From: Robinsoniella peoriensis | Lineage (GTDB): Bacteria > Bacillota > Clostridia > Lachnospirales > Lachnospiraceae | Reading direction: 5' to 3' (one strand) | NCBI RefSeq assembly: GCF_042680125.1 | Contig: NZ_JBHTNY010000019.1 | Length of the DNA stretch: 64,000 bases | In this document: piece after piece, positions 26,535 to 33,234 of the stretch | Position numbering within the stretch: the first letter of the stretch is position 1 | How the letters are laid out: each line of letters starts with the position of its first letter | The notes under the pieces: model-generated | The model's input: only the letters and a program-made list of their open reading frames with translations | Told to the model about the DNA's origin: nothing | Databases searched by the model: none | Program-made: the position numbers and the translations under genes

Positions 26535-27107
26535 ATGAGTCAGGTTCAAGGCATGTTAGAACGGCTGCCGGCAGAAATGTCAGGTGTATTTCTGGCGATT
26601 ACGGTTATAATGGCATTGGTTAATTGTTTTTTCGGATATCGGCTGCTTAAATTCTGGGTATCTTTATTTGGATTTGTTACCGGAGCGGGAGCTGGATATT
26701 TTATTGCCGATTATTTTATTCATAATTCAATCATTACAGTCATTGCGGCAATCATATGTGGTGTTGTATTGATGGGACTGGCATTTAAGGTTTATCTTGC
26801 AGGGGTATTTATTCTTTGCGGAGCACTTGCCTATTTTGCCATAAATGAAATAATGTCACCGGATATCTGGTGGAAATTTGTGATCTGCATTGTCTTAGGT
26901 CTGTTAATCGGGCTTATTGCAGTTAAGTTTGTGAGACCGGCTGTTATTGTAAGTTCCGGAATCCATGGCGGAATATCTTCGGTTGGTGCTATTTTAACAG
27001 CAGCCGGTCTGAAGGACCACACTATGGCAGTTGTGGCAGGTCTGGTACTTGCATTGGCAGGAATTTTATTTCAGTTTGCCAATACCAGAAGGCTGGAGCG
27101 TCCTTAA
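26535..27107 (+). CDS. Multi-pass membrane protein, DUF4203/TMEM198-like
   Basis: 190 residues with about seven short hydrophobic helices and many glycines (FGFVTGAGAGYFIADYF, HGGISSVGAILTAAGL). The pattern resembles the TM7S3/TMEM198-like DUF4203 fold. AAAGGGG precedes the ATG. Monocistronic between two terminated units. The function is unknown; no partner gene points to one. Confidence 0.75.
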   Translation: MSQVQGMLERLPAEMSGVFLAITVIMALVNCFFGYRLLKFWVSLFGFVTGAGAGYFIADYFIHNSIITVIAAIICGVVLMGLAFKVYLAGVFILCGALAYFAINEIMSPDIWWKFVICIVLGLLIGLIAVKFVRPAVIVSSGIHGGISSVGAILTAAGLKDHTMAVVAGLVLALAGILFQFANTRRLERP

Positions 27108-27151
27108 TCGGCAAAACCTAATTCATTTGTGTACAAAATCAAGAAAATTCC

Positions 27152-27180
27152 TTGCAACAACGGTTAACATATGGTATAGT
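27152..27180 (+). promoter_or_regulatory. Promoter of the glycine-riboswitch transcript
   Basis: TTGCAA (27152-27157), 17 bases, TATAGT (27175-27180); transcription would start just before the riboswitch. Confidence 0.65.
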
Positions 27181-27194
27181 ATCTCCTGTCAAAG

Positions 27195-27315
27195 ACAAAT
27201 GTCCAATTAGGGCATACAATGACAACTCTGGAGAGTCTCAAAGAACGGGCGCCGAAGGTGTACAGTGGGTACGATATGATGACCCGCCTATCTCTCAGGC
27301 AAAAGGACAGGGCTA
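27195..27315 (+). ncRNA. Glycine riboswitch (single visible aptamer)
   Basis: Conserved glycine-aptamer segments occur in order: GGAGAG (27230-27235), GCGCCGAAGG (27249-27258) and CTCTCAGGCAAAAGGACAG (27292-27310). TGTCC (27200-27204) can pair with GGACA (27305-27309) as P1. Only one aptamer is clear, although the usual arrangement is tandem. It lies between a good promoter and an AGCS symporter gene, with a terminator hairpin at 27341-27370 as the likely expression platform. Single-aptamer glycine switches ahead of AGCS transporters have been reported to turn expression off when glycine is plentiful; the direction here is not shown by sequence alone. Confidence 0.9.
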
Positions 27316-27340
27316 TATCTGTATAAGTTCTACTCTTTAG

Positions 27341-27370
27341 GGGGCTGATTATTTTATCAGCTCTTTTTCT
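27341..27370 (+). terminator. Riboswitch expression-platform terminator
   Basis: GGGCTGAT and ATCAGCTC pair around TATTTT and are followed by TTTTTCT, 36 bases before the symporter start. Formation is presumably switched by glycine binding to the upstream aptamer. Confidence 0.8.
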
Positions 27371-27405
27371 ATTGCATTGAAACAGATAAAGGAGAGAAGA
27401 GAATT

Positions 27406-28806
27406 ATGCTGAAACAAATGAACACGATATTAGGAAACATTGATGATTTCCTTTGGGGGATTCCCCTTATTGTACTTATCTTAGCTACGGGTATCTATTT
27501 GACGGTCCGCCTGAAAGGGCTGCAAATCACAAAACTTCCCAAAGCGCTTAAGTATATGTTTAAAAATGAAGAGGGCGGCCATGGGGAAGTGACCAGCTTT
27601 GCGGCTCTTTGTACGGCGCTTTCCGCAACCATTGGAACTGGTAATATAGTCGGGGTGGCTACTGCGATCGTAGCAGGCGGACCGGGTGCATTATTTTGGA
27701 TGTGGGTTGCTGCATTATTTGGTATGGCAACAAAATATGCAGAGGGCGTATTGGCGATTAAATACCGGGTAATCAATGATGACGGGCATGTAATCGGAGG
27801 GCCTTTTTATTATATTCAAAATGGAATGGGAGTTAAATGGAAATGGCTTGCAAAATTATTTGCATTCTTCGGACTGGGTGTAGGACTTCTGGGAATTGGT
27901 ACCTTTACCCAGGTGAATGGTATCTCCAATGCCGTTAATAATTTTTTTGATCCGGGCAATGCCTGGAGCGTTTCTATTTTAGGAAGGGATTATTCCTGGA
28001 CAGTGGTAATCGCAGGAATTATTTTGACGATTGCCGTTGGTATGGTAATCATTGGAGGGATCAAACGAATTTCCAGTGTATCCCAGATTGTTGTACCTTT
28101 TATGGCGGGGATATACATATTTGCCTGCCTGCTGCTTTTAGTGTTGAATTATAAGCATATCCCCAATGCATTTAAAGCAATTTTTGAGGGAGCATTTGGC
28201 CTTCGGGCAGCGGCAGGAGGAGCGCTGGGAAGCATAATGGTGGCAATGCAGAAGGGAATAGCGCGCGGAATTTTTTCAAATGAGGCAGGCCTTGGAAGTG
28301 CTCCCATTGCAGCAGCGGCAGCTCAGACAAATGAGCCGGTCCGCCAGGGATTAGTTTCTATGACAGGAACTTTTATTGATACAATTGTAATCTGTACGAT
28401 GACGGGGCTTACTATCGTTATTACGGATACCTGGAATATCGGATTGGAAGGGGTTGCGGTGACCACAGCGGCATTTCAGCAGGGGCTTCCATTCAGTAAT
28501 ACGGTCAGTGCATTTATATTGATGGTATGCCTTGTATTTTTTGCATTCACCACAATATTGGGCTGGGATTATTATAGCGAACGGTGCCTGGAATATCTTT
28601 GCGGATATAATAAAAAGATATTAAATGGTTACCGGTGGCTGTATATCCTGGCAGTCTTTATCGGTCCGTTTATGACCGTATCTGCAGTTTGGATAATTGC
28701 GGATATTTTCAATGCATTAATGGCACTGCCCAACTTAATTGCAATATTGGTATTAAGCGGCGTTATCGTATCAGAAACGAAAAAATATTTTTCCAAAATC
28801 AAATAA
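27406..28806 (+). CDS. Sodium:glycine/alanine symporter (AGCS family)
   Basis: 466 residues with about 11 hydrophobic helices. AGCS signature stretches: LSATIGTGNIVGVATAIVAG, GGPGALFWMWVAALFGMATK, FSNEAGLGSAPIAAAAAQ and TILGWDYYSERCLEYL. The glycine riboswitch upstream makes glycine the likely main substrate. AAGGAGAG precedes the ATG. This is the second AGCS gene in the window. The copy at 14445-15902 shares the fold but lacks the riboswitch, so the two are probably used under different conditions. Confidence 0.95.
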   Translation: MLKQMNTILGNIDDFLWGIPLIVLILATGIYLTVRLKGLQITKLPKALKYMFKNEEGGHGEVTSFAALCTALSATIGTGNIVGVATAIVAGGPGALFWMWVAALFGMATKYAEGVLAIKYRVINDDGHVIGGPFYYIQNGMGVKWKWLAKLFAFFGLGVGLLGIGTFTQVNGISNAVNNFFDPGNAWSVSILGRDYSWTVVIAGIILTIAVGMVIIGGIKRISSVSQIVVPFMAGIYIFACLLLLVLNYKHIPNAFKAIFEGAFGLRAAAGGALGSIMVAMQKGIARGIFSNEAGLGSAPIAAAAAQTNEPVRQGLVSMTGTFIDTIVICTMTGLTIVITDTWNIGLEGVAVTTAAFQQGLPFSNTVSAFILMVCLVFFAFTTILGWDYYSERCLEYLCGYNKKILNGYRWLYILAVFIGPFMTVSAVWIIADIFNALMALPNLIAILVLSGVIVSETKKYFSKIK

Positions 28807-28817
28807 TCTGCAATAAC

Positions 28818-28858
28818 ATTTAAAAACATCACTTTCTGATAAAGTGATGTTTTTAAAT
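28818..28858. terminator. Terminator after the AGCS gene
   Basis: An 18-bp perfect stem (28818-28835 with 28841-28858) with loop CTGAT has an A-run on the 5' arm and a T-run on the 3' arm. Confidence 0.85.
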
Positions 28859-28873
28859 ATAAAATAAAATCAC

Positions 28874-28902
28874 TTGAAATAAAATCTGAAGGGTGATATA
28901 AT
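28874..28902 (+). promoter_or_regulatory. Promoter of the nuclease-like gene
   Basis: TTGAAA (28874-28879), 17 bases, TATAAT (28897-28902), about 150 bases before the gene. The leader includes a 7-bp hairpin (GAAGACA/TGTCTTC) and a possible 27-codon frame (28982-29065) overlapping the gene start. Confidence 0.65.
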
Positions 28903-29051
28903 ACAAACATAAAATCTAAATATCCAATTCTAAGAAGACATTTCTGTCTTCAAAATCACAATGAAAAAATTAATAAAGGAAATGATTGTGTATGTAAGTA
29001 TATCTTTTTATTCATTACGTCATAAGGGTTTCCGTTATGAAAGGGGGATCT

Positions 29052-29966
29052 ATGGCGTGTTATAATTCATATGCGCATCAGTGGCACCCGGCATTTTTTG
29101 CATCATGGCAGATCGAATTCCAGGAAGAATCAGGTGAATTAACATTTAAAAATGAACATATGATAGGGACGAAACCGAAGCAGATCGATGTACTGGTAAT
29201 AAAAAAATCTGTAAATAAAACCATAAAAAAGAATATTGGACGTATTTTCAGAATGCATAATATTATTGAGTACAAAAGTCCTGAGGACTATCTCAGTATA
29301 GATGATTTTTATAAATGTTATGGCTATGTATGTTTTTACAAGTCGGATGGGAATAAACAAAATGAGATCAATATTTCAGAAATTACATTAACACTGGTAA
29401 GCAGTGGTTTTCCAAGAAATTTAGTCAAACACCTGAAGCAGGTAAGGGGATGGAAGGTAGAGAAAATCGAGAGGGGGATATATTATGTCAGCGGCAATAT
29501 ATTTCCAATACAGATCATAAACACAAAAAAATTGTCGAAAGAAAAGAATTTATGGCTTAAAAGTTTAAACCTGCATTTAGAATCAAAGGATATGGTAAAC
29601 AGCCTGATCCAAGAGTACGATGAACACAAGGATGAAAAGTTATATAATTCGGCGATGGATATCATAGTGAAAAACAATATCCGTATTTTTAAGGAGGTGA
29701 ATGAAAATATGTTGTGTGCAGCATTAGAAGATCTTATTAAAGAACGTTTAGAGAGGGAAGTAAAGATAGCACTGGATGAAGCAGTAAGTAAAGCAGTAAA
29801 TAAAGAAGTAAATATAGCAGTTGATAAAGCAGTAAGTCAGACCACCGATAACATTCTCAACGCTTTGGAGGAGATACATAATCAGATACCGATAAGTGAA
29901 ATCAGAAAAAAATACCATCTGTCAGAAGCAGAGTGGATTCGCATGGAAAAACTCGCTTTATATTAA
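29052..29966 (+). CDS. PD-(D/E)XK nuclease-like protein of Rpn/transposase-associated type
   Basis: 304 residues, soluble. The N-terminal half has KQIDVLVIKK and then IIEYKSPEDYLSIDDFYK, giving the D...E-X-K arrangement of PD-(D/E)XK nucleases. The start HQWHPAFFASWQIEFQ is typical of a large, often multi-copy Lachnospiraceae family usually annotated as hypothetical. The C-terminal part is a charged coiled coil with degenerate repeats (EAVSKAVNKEVNIAVDKAVS) and ends with a small helical motif, ISEIRKKYHLSEAEWI. The start at 29052 follows GGGGG at good spacing; the frame is open 15 bases further up. The function is unknown. Confidence 0.7.
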   Translation: MACYNSYAHQWHPAFFASWQIEFQEESGELTFKNEHMIGTKPKQIDVLVIKKSVNKTIKKNIGRIFRMHNIIEYKSPEDYLSIDDFYKCYGYVCFYKSDGNKQNEINISEITLTLVSSGFPRNLVKHLKQVRGWKVEKIERGIYYVSGNIFPIQIINTKKLSKEKNLWLKSLNLHLESKDMVNSLIQEYDEHKDEKLYNSAMDIIVKNNIRIFKEVNENMLCAALEDLIKERLEREVKIALDEAVSKAVNKEVNIAVDKAVSQTTDNILNALEEIHNQIPISEIRKKYHLSEAEWIRMEKLALY

Positions 29967-29968
29967 AA

Positions 29969-30008
29969 CCTTTGTCAGTGCAGTAAATTTTTGCTGCACT
30001 GACAAAGG
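29969..30008. terminator. Perfect hairpin after the nuclease-like gene
   Basis: CCTTTGTCAGTGCAG (29969-29983) pairs perfectly with 29994-30008 around a T-rich loop. No T-run follows, so it is a weak or processing-type terminator. MITE copy A follows 33 bases later. Confidence 0.6.
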
Positions 30009-30041
30009 CTTGTGGTATTTATCATAAAAAGCAGGGAGGCA

Positions 30042-30207
30042 CTAGAGCCTGTTTGAAAATTCATTCCCGTCATCTGGACGCCCCACTTTGTGGGAGATTT
30101 GCCCCGAATTCAGGTTACGTAGCCCGCTACGCGCCCTTCATCCGGGACAAATCTCCCACAAACTGTGACGCACAGCTGCCAGAAAGCAATTTTAAAACAC
30201 GCTCTAG
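30042..30207. mobile_element. MITE-like element, copy A (166 bp)
   Basis: Begins CTAGAGCCTGTTTGAAAAT and ends with the near-complement ATTTTAAAACACGCTCTAG. Almost the whole element is one inverted repeat: the inner arms 30087-30106 and 30143-30162 pair with a single difference, and GTAGC/GCTAC forms the tip. Copies of exactly the same length lie at 56532 and 59694. No coding capacity. Its right CTAG forms the stop codon of the adjacent minus-strand ANTAR gene. Confidence 0.85.
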
Positions 30208-30776
30208 TCATTCTCATAGGTCTTTAAGATACGCTCAGCAATAATTCTTCTGGTCACCCGGGTGTCCATTGCCTGCTTTTCAATGTATTTATGCGCTTCT
30301 GCTTCCGACATATTCAGATATTCAATGAGTATACACTTTGCCCGGTCCACTATGCGGATATCTTCGATTTTCTGCAGCAGCTGTTTATTTTCATTGCGCA
30401 TCATAGACATGCGGTTATGGGATGCCTGGCATAACTTTAATGCGCTCCAGAAAAGTACTTTGCTGATTGGTTTGGCAATTGTGAATACTCCGTATTCTTC
30501 CACTTTCATAGAAATATCGTCGTAAAGCTCATTTTTCACGATCAGAATTACCTGGGTAGATCCGTCTGTGGCGATATTCCTTGCCATACTGACACCTGTC
30601 TCATCCCGCAGAGGAGAATTTATAATACACAGATCAAAACTGCGCTCGATCAATAAACGTCTGGCTTCTCCGCAATTCGATACTGTGACCAGCTCACGGT
30701 AGGAACTTTGTGAAAGCATATCCCGGAAAACTGCAATACTTTTTTCTGTGGGGGATATAATTAGAACGCTGTTCAT
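30204..30776 (-). CDS. ANTAR-domain antitermination regulator with degenerate receiver
   Basis: About 190 residues. The N-terminal receiver-like domain (NSVLIISPTEKS, FDLCIINSPLRDETG) lacks the acidic pair and has Asn where the phospho-Asp should be, so phosphorylation is unlikely. The C-terminal ANTAR RNA-binding domain is clear: RAKCILIEYLNMSEAEAHKY and TRRIIAERILKTY. The start ATG at 30776 follows AAAGGCGG; the frame extends 10 codons upstream. It lies 54 bases after glnA on the same strand, and the glnA leader contains a terminator that it could override. The stop codon is supplied by MITE copy A, so the original C-terminus may have been different. Confidence 0.9.
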   Translation of the reverse strand: MNSVLIISPTEKSIAVFRDMLSQSSYRELVTVSNCGEARRLLIERSFDLCIINSPLRDETGVSMARNIATDGSTQVILIVKNELYDDISMKVEEYGVFTIAKPISKVLFWSALKLCQASHNRMSMMRNENKQLLQKIEDIRIVDRAKCILIEYLNMSEAEAHKYIEKQAMDTRVTRRIIAERILKTYEND

Positions 30777-30830
30777 ATCATCGCCGCCTTTCTTATTTTG
30801 ATACAATCTAAGGACTGCTTTTCTCGTTGC

Positions 30831-32147
30831 TTATATGAGCTTAAAGTAGATCTGTTTGTAGAAGACCTCTTTGTTCGCGGTTTTATCAAAAGCAAGCACC
30901 TCTTCTTTTTTGATAAGAAAATATTTTTCTAATAGTGCAGGATTTAAGGTTTTCCGAATAAAGCTGCTACTAGAAGCTATGCGGATTGCTTCCTCCAGAG
31001 AACCGGGGAGGGCGGTAAGTTTGTTTATGATTGTTTTATCAGCCGTAAAAAGGTTTACATCTACAGCCTCTGTCAGAGCGGCACTTTGTTCAATTCCATC
31101 AAGACCTGCATGAAGTAAAATGGCAAATGCTAAGTATGGATTCAGGGAAGGATCCGGTGAGCGCAGTTCCATTCTTGCTTTTTCTCCTGCCTGTGCGGGA
31201 ATACGTACAAGCTGAGAACGGTTTTGATGAGACCAGGAAACGTATTTGGGGGCTTCAAAGGATCCAAAGCGTTCATAGGAATTCTGAATCGGATTTAGAA
31301 AAGCAGTCATTTCCGCCGCATGTTCCATAATGCCTGCCATAAAGCTTTCCGCTACAGGATTATGTTGTTCACCACTGAGAAAAATATTCTTACCATTTTG
31401 TGAGAGCGATAAATTAATATGAAGTCCGCTTCCACTTTCAAAAGAAATGGGTTTAGGCATAAAAGATGCGTAGAGGCCATTTCTTGCGGCAATGGCTTTT
31501 ACGACAGATTTAAAGGTCAGCAAGTTATCAGCGGTGCCCAGGAGATCGCAGTATTTAAAATCAATCTCATTTTGACCGGGTCCGCTTTCGTGATGGGAAG
31601 ACTCCGGAGTGATTCCCATTTCTTCCAGACACAGGCAGATCTCACGACGGACATTTTCCCCTTTATCAAGAGGCGCAATATCAAAATAACCGGCTTCGTC
31701 ATGGGTTTGAAAAACAGGATTACCATCTTCATCGGTTTTAAATAAATAAAATTCGCATTCTGTTCCGGCTTTTGGCAGATAGCCCATGGTTTCACATCGT
31801 TTAATGGCAGATTTCAGAATATGACGGGTATCGCATACGTAGGGAGTTCCATCCGGGTTTTTAATGCTGCAATAGAAACGGACTACGCGGCCCTGCTGGG
31901 GACGCCACGGGAGTACGCTTAAAGTAGCGGCATCCGGGATCAGGAACAAATCTGATTTTTCAACACCGCAGAATCCACGTATATTTGAGCCGTCAAAGGA
32001 GATTCCTTCACGGAAAGCCCGCTCCAGCTGGTCAGGCATAATAGATATATTTTTTTGCGTACCGAATAAATCACAGAAAGCAAGTCTGATAAATTTTACG
32101 TCATTGTCCCGGACAAACTCCAAAACTTCTTGTATTGTATGATCCAT
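30831..32147 (-). CDS. glnA: Glutamine synthetase (type I)
   Basis: 438 residues, the length of Firmicutes GSI-alpha enzymes. Makes glutamine from glutamate, ammonia and ATP in the cytoplasm. Visible motifs include FCDLFGTQKNISIMP, FDGSNIRGF, the metal-binding CEFYLF and GQNEIDF, SGSGLHINLSL, and RMELRSPDPSLNPYLAFAIL at the C-terminal active-site edge. AGGAGG precedes the ATG. It is followed by the ANTAR gene and preceded by a promoter-terminator leader, a layout known for GS genes controlled by antitermination in clostridia. Confidence 0.95.
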   Translation of the reverse strand: MDHTIQEVLEFVRDNDVKFIRLAFCDLFGTQKNISIMPDQLERAFREGISFDGSNIRGFCGVEKSDLFLIPDAATLSVLPWRPQQGRVVRFYCSIKNPDGTPYVCDTRHILKSAIKRCETMGYLPKAGTECEFYLFKTDEDGNPVFQTHDEAGYFDIAPLDKGENVRREICLCLEEMGITPESSHHESGPGQNEIDFKYCDLLGTADNLLTFKSVVKAIAARNGLYASFMPKPISFESGSGLHINLSLSQNGKNIFLSGEQHNPVAESFMAGIMEHAAEMTAFLNPIQNSYERFGSFEAPKYVSWSHQNRSQLVRIPAQAGEKARMELRSPDPSLNPYLAFAILLHAGLDGIEQSAALTEAVDVNLFTADKTIINKLTALPGSLEEAIRIASSSSFIRKTLNPALLEKYFLIKKEEVLAFDKTANKEVFYKQIYFKLI

Positions 32148-32251
32148 AATTAATTCCTCCTGATTTTTTGGTTAGAGTATATTGAAAAATCAATGCATTT
32201 ATCTGAAGATTCTGACACCGGCATTTTTCGAATACGTTCTAAAAAGGATTA

Positions 32252-32313
32252 TTAAAAAACAGCGTTCATCGTACAAGGTTCGAATTGAAATTCAAGCCCT
32301 GTACGATGAACGC
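32252..32313 (-). terminator. Leader terminator upstream of glnA (attenuator)
   Basis: On the minus strand, GCGTTCATCGTACA (32313-32300) pairs perfectly with TGTACGATGAACGC (32275-32262). The inner arms continue the helix to a six-base loop, and TGTTTTTTAAT follows. It lies about 105 bases before glnA and starts within about 10 bases of the predicted transcription start, so most transcripts would stop here unless antiterminated. Confidence 0.85.
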
Positions 32314-32322
32314 CTTTGTTCA
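32307..32322 (-). promoter_or_regulatory. Candidate ANTAR-binding hairpin in the glnA leader
   Basis: On the minus strand TGAAC-AAAGGC-GTTCA forms a 5-bp stem with a six-base loop having A at position 1 and G at position 4, the ANTAR loop pattern. Its 3' arm overlaps the 5' arm of the terminator, so the two structures exclude each other. Only one such hairpin is clear; the consensus calls for two. Confidence 0.45.
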
Positions 32323-32328
32323 ATAAGA

Positions 32329-32357
32329 AGAATACACTAATTTTTTTTCCTTGTCAA
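32329..32357 (-). promoter_or_regulatory. glnA promoter
   Basis: On the minus strand TTGACA (32357-32352), 17 bases, TATTCT (32334-32329). Transcription would start near 32322, immediately before the leader hairpins. The remaining 150 bases up to the ABC gene at 32508 are AT-rich and must also hold its divergent promoter, for which I see only a weak TAAAAT. Confidence 0.65.
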
Positions 32358-32507
32358 TGGTCTCAAACAGAAAATATTTTCATCAAACCGGGTGGTTCTT
32401 TATTATTTTTTAATAAGTAAAACAGTGTTTTTTCAAACCTGATGTGATAAAATAAAAAGAAACATGCAAAATGCAATGCATAAGAATAATAATGAAGAGG
32501 GATTCAG

Positions 32508-33227
32508 ATGTCAGAAAGAAATCATGAGAATTTCGTTGAACTGTCCGGTGTAACCAAAACATACCATATGGGTGAGGTAGACATTCATGCAGTGGACGGC
32601 ATAGATTTTCAAATTACAAAAGGTGAATTTGTAGTAGTGGTAGGTCCAAGTGGTGCCGGGAAAACGACGGTATTAAATATTTTAGGAGGGATGGATACTG
32701 CCACAAAGGGGAAAGTATGGGTTGATGGTGAGAATATTGCGGAGTATAATCCAAGAAAATTAACCGGATACCGCAGAGATGATATAGGTTTTGTATTTCA
32801 GTTTTATAATCTTGTTCCAAACCTGACAGCCCTGGAAAATGTTGAACTGGCGCTTCAGATATGTAAAAATCCGCTGAAAGCAAAAGATGTATTGGATGAA
32901 GTAGGGCTTGGAGAAAGACTGAATAACTTTCCGGCCCAGTTATCCGGCGGGGAACAGCAGAGAGTGTCTATAGCCAGAGCTTTAGCTAAGAATCCTAAGT
33001 TATTGTTATGCGATGAGCCCACCGGTGCACTTGATTATCAGACGGGAAAGGCAATACTAAAATTGCTCCAGGATATGTGCAGGGAAAAAGGGATGACCGT
33101 AATTGTTATCACTCATAATTCAGCATTGGCACCGATGGCTGACAGGGTGATCAAAATTAAAAATGGAAAAGTTTCCAGTATGAGAATGAATAATGAACCG
33201 ATATCGGTAGAATTAATTGAATGGTAG
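32508..33227 (+). CDS. ABC transporter ATPase (MacB/LolD type)
   Basis: 239 residues. Walker A GPSGAGKTT, the LolD/MacB-type Q-loop FVFQFYNLVPNLTALENVEL, signature LSGGEQQRVSIARALAKNPK and Walker B LLLCDEPTGALD are all intact. These ATPases drive FtsX-type permeases that work mechanically on extracytoplasmic substrates. The stop overlaps the possible upstream start of the following FtsX-type gene, so the two form one exporter. Confidence 0.95.
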   Translation: MSERNHENFVELSGVTKTYHMGEVDIHAVDGIDFQITKGEFVVVVGPSGAGKTTVLNILGGMDTATKGKVWVDGENIAEYNPRKLTGYRRDDIGFVFQFYNLVPNLTALENVELALQICKNPLKAKDVLDEVGLGERLNNFPAQLSGGEQQRVSIARALAKNPKLLLCDEPTGALDYQTGKAILKLLQDMCREKGMTVIVITHNSALAPMADRVIKIKNGKVSSMRMNNEPISVELIEW

Positions 33228-33234
33228 TGGGCAT

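Noticed and set aside
27152..27340. 62-codon plus-strand frame before the AGCS gene
   Set aside because: It begins on the -35 element and covers the glycine riboswitch; no ribosome site.
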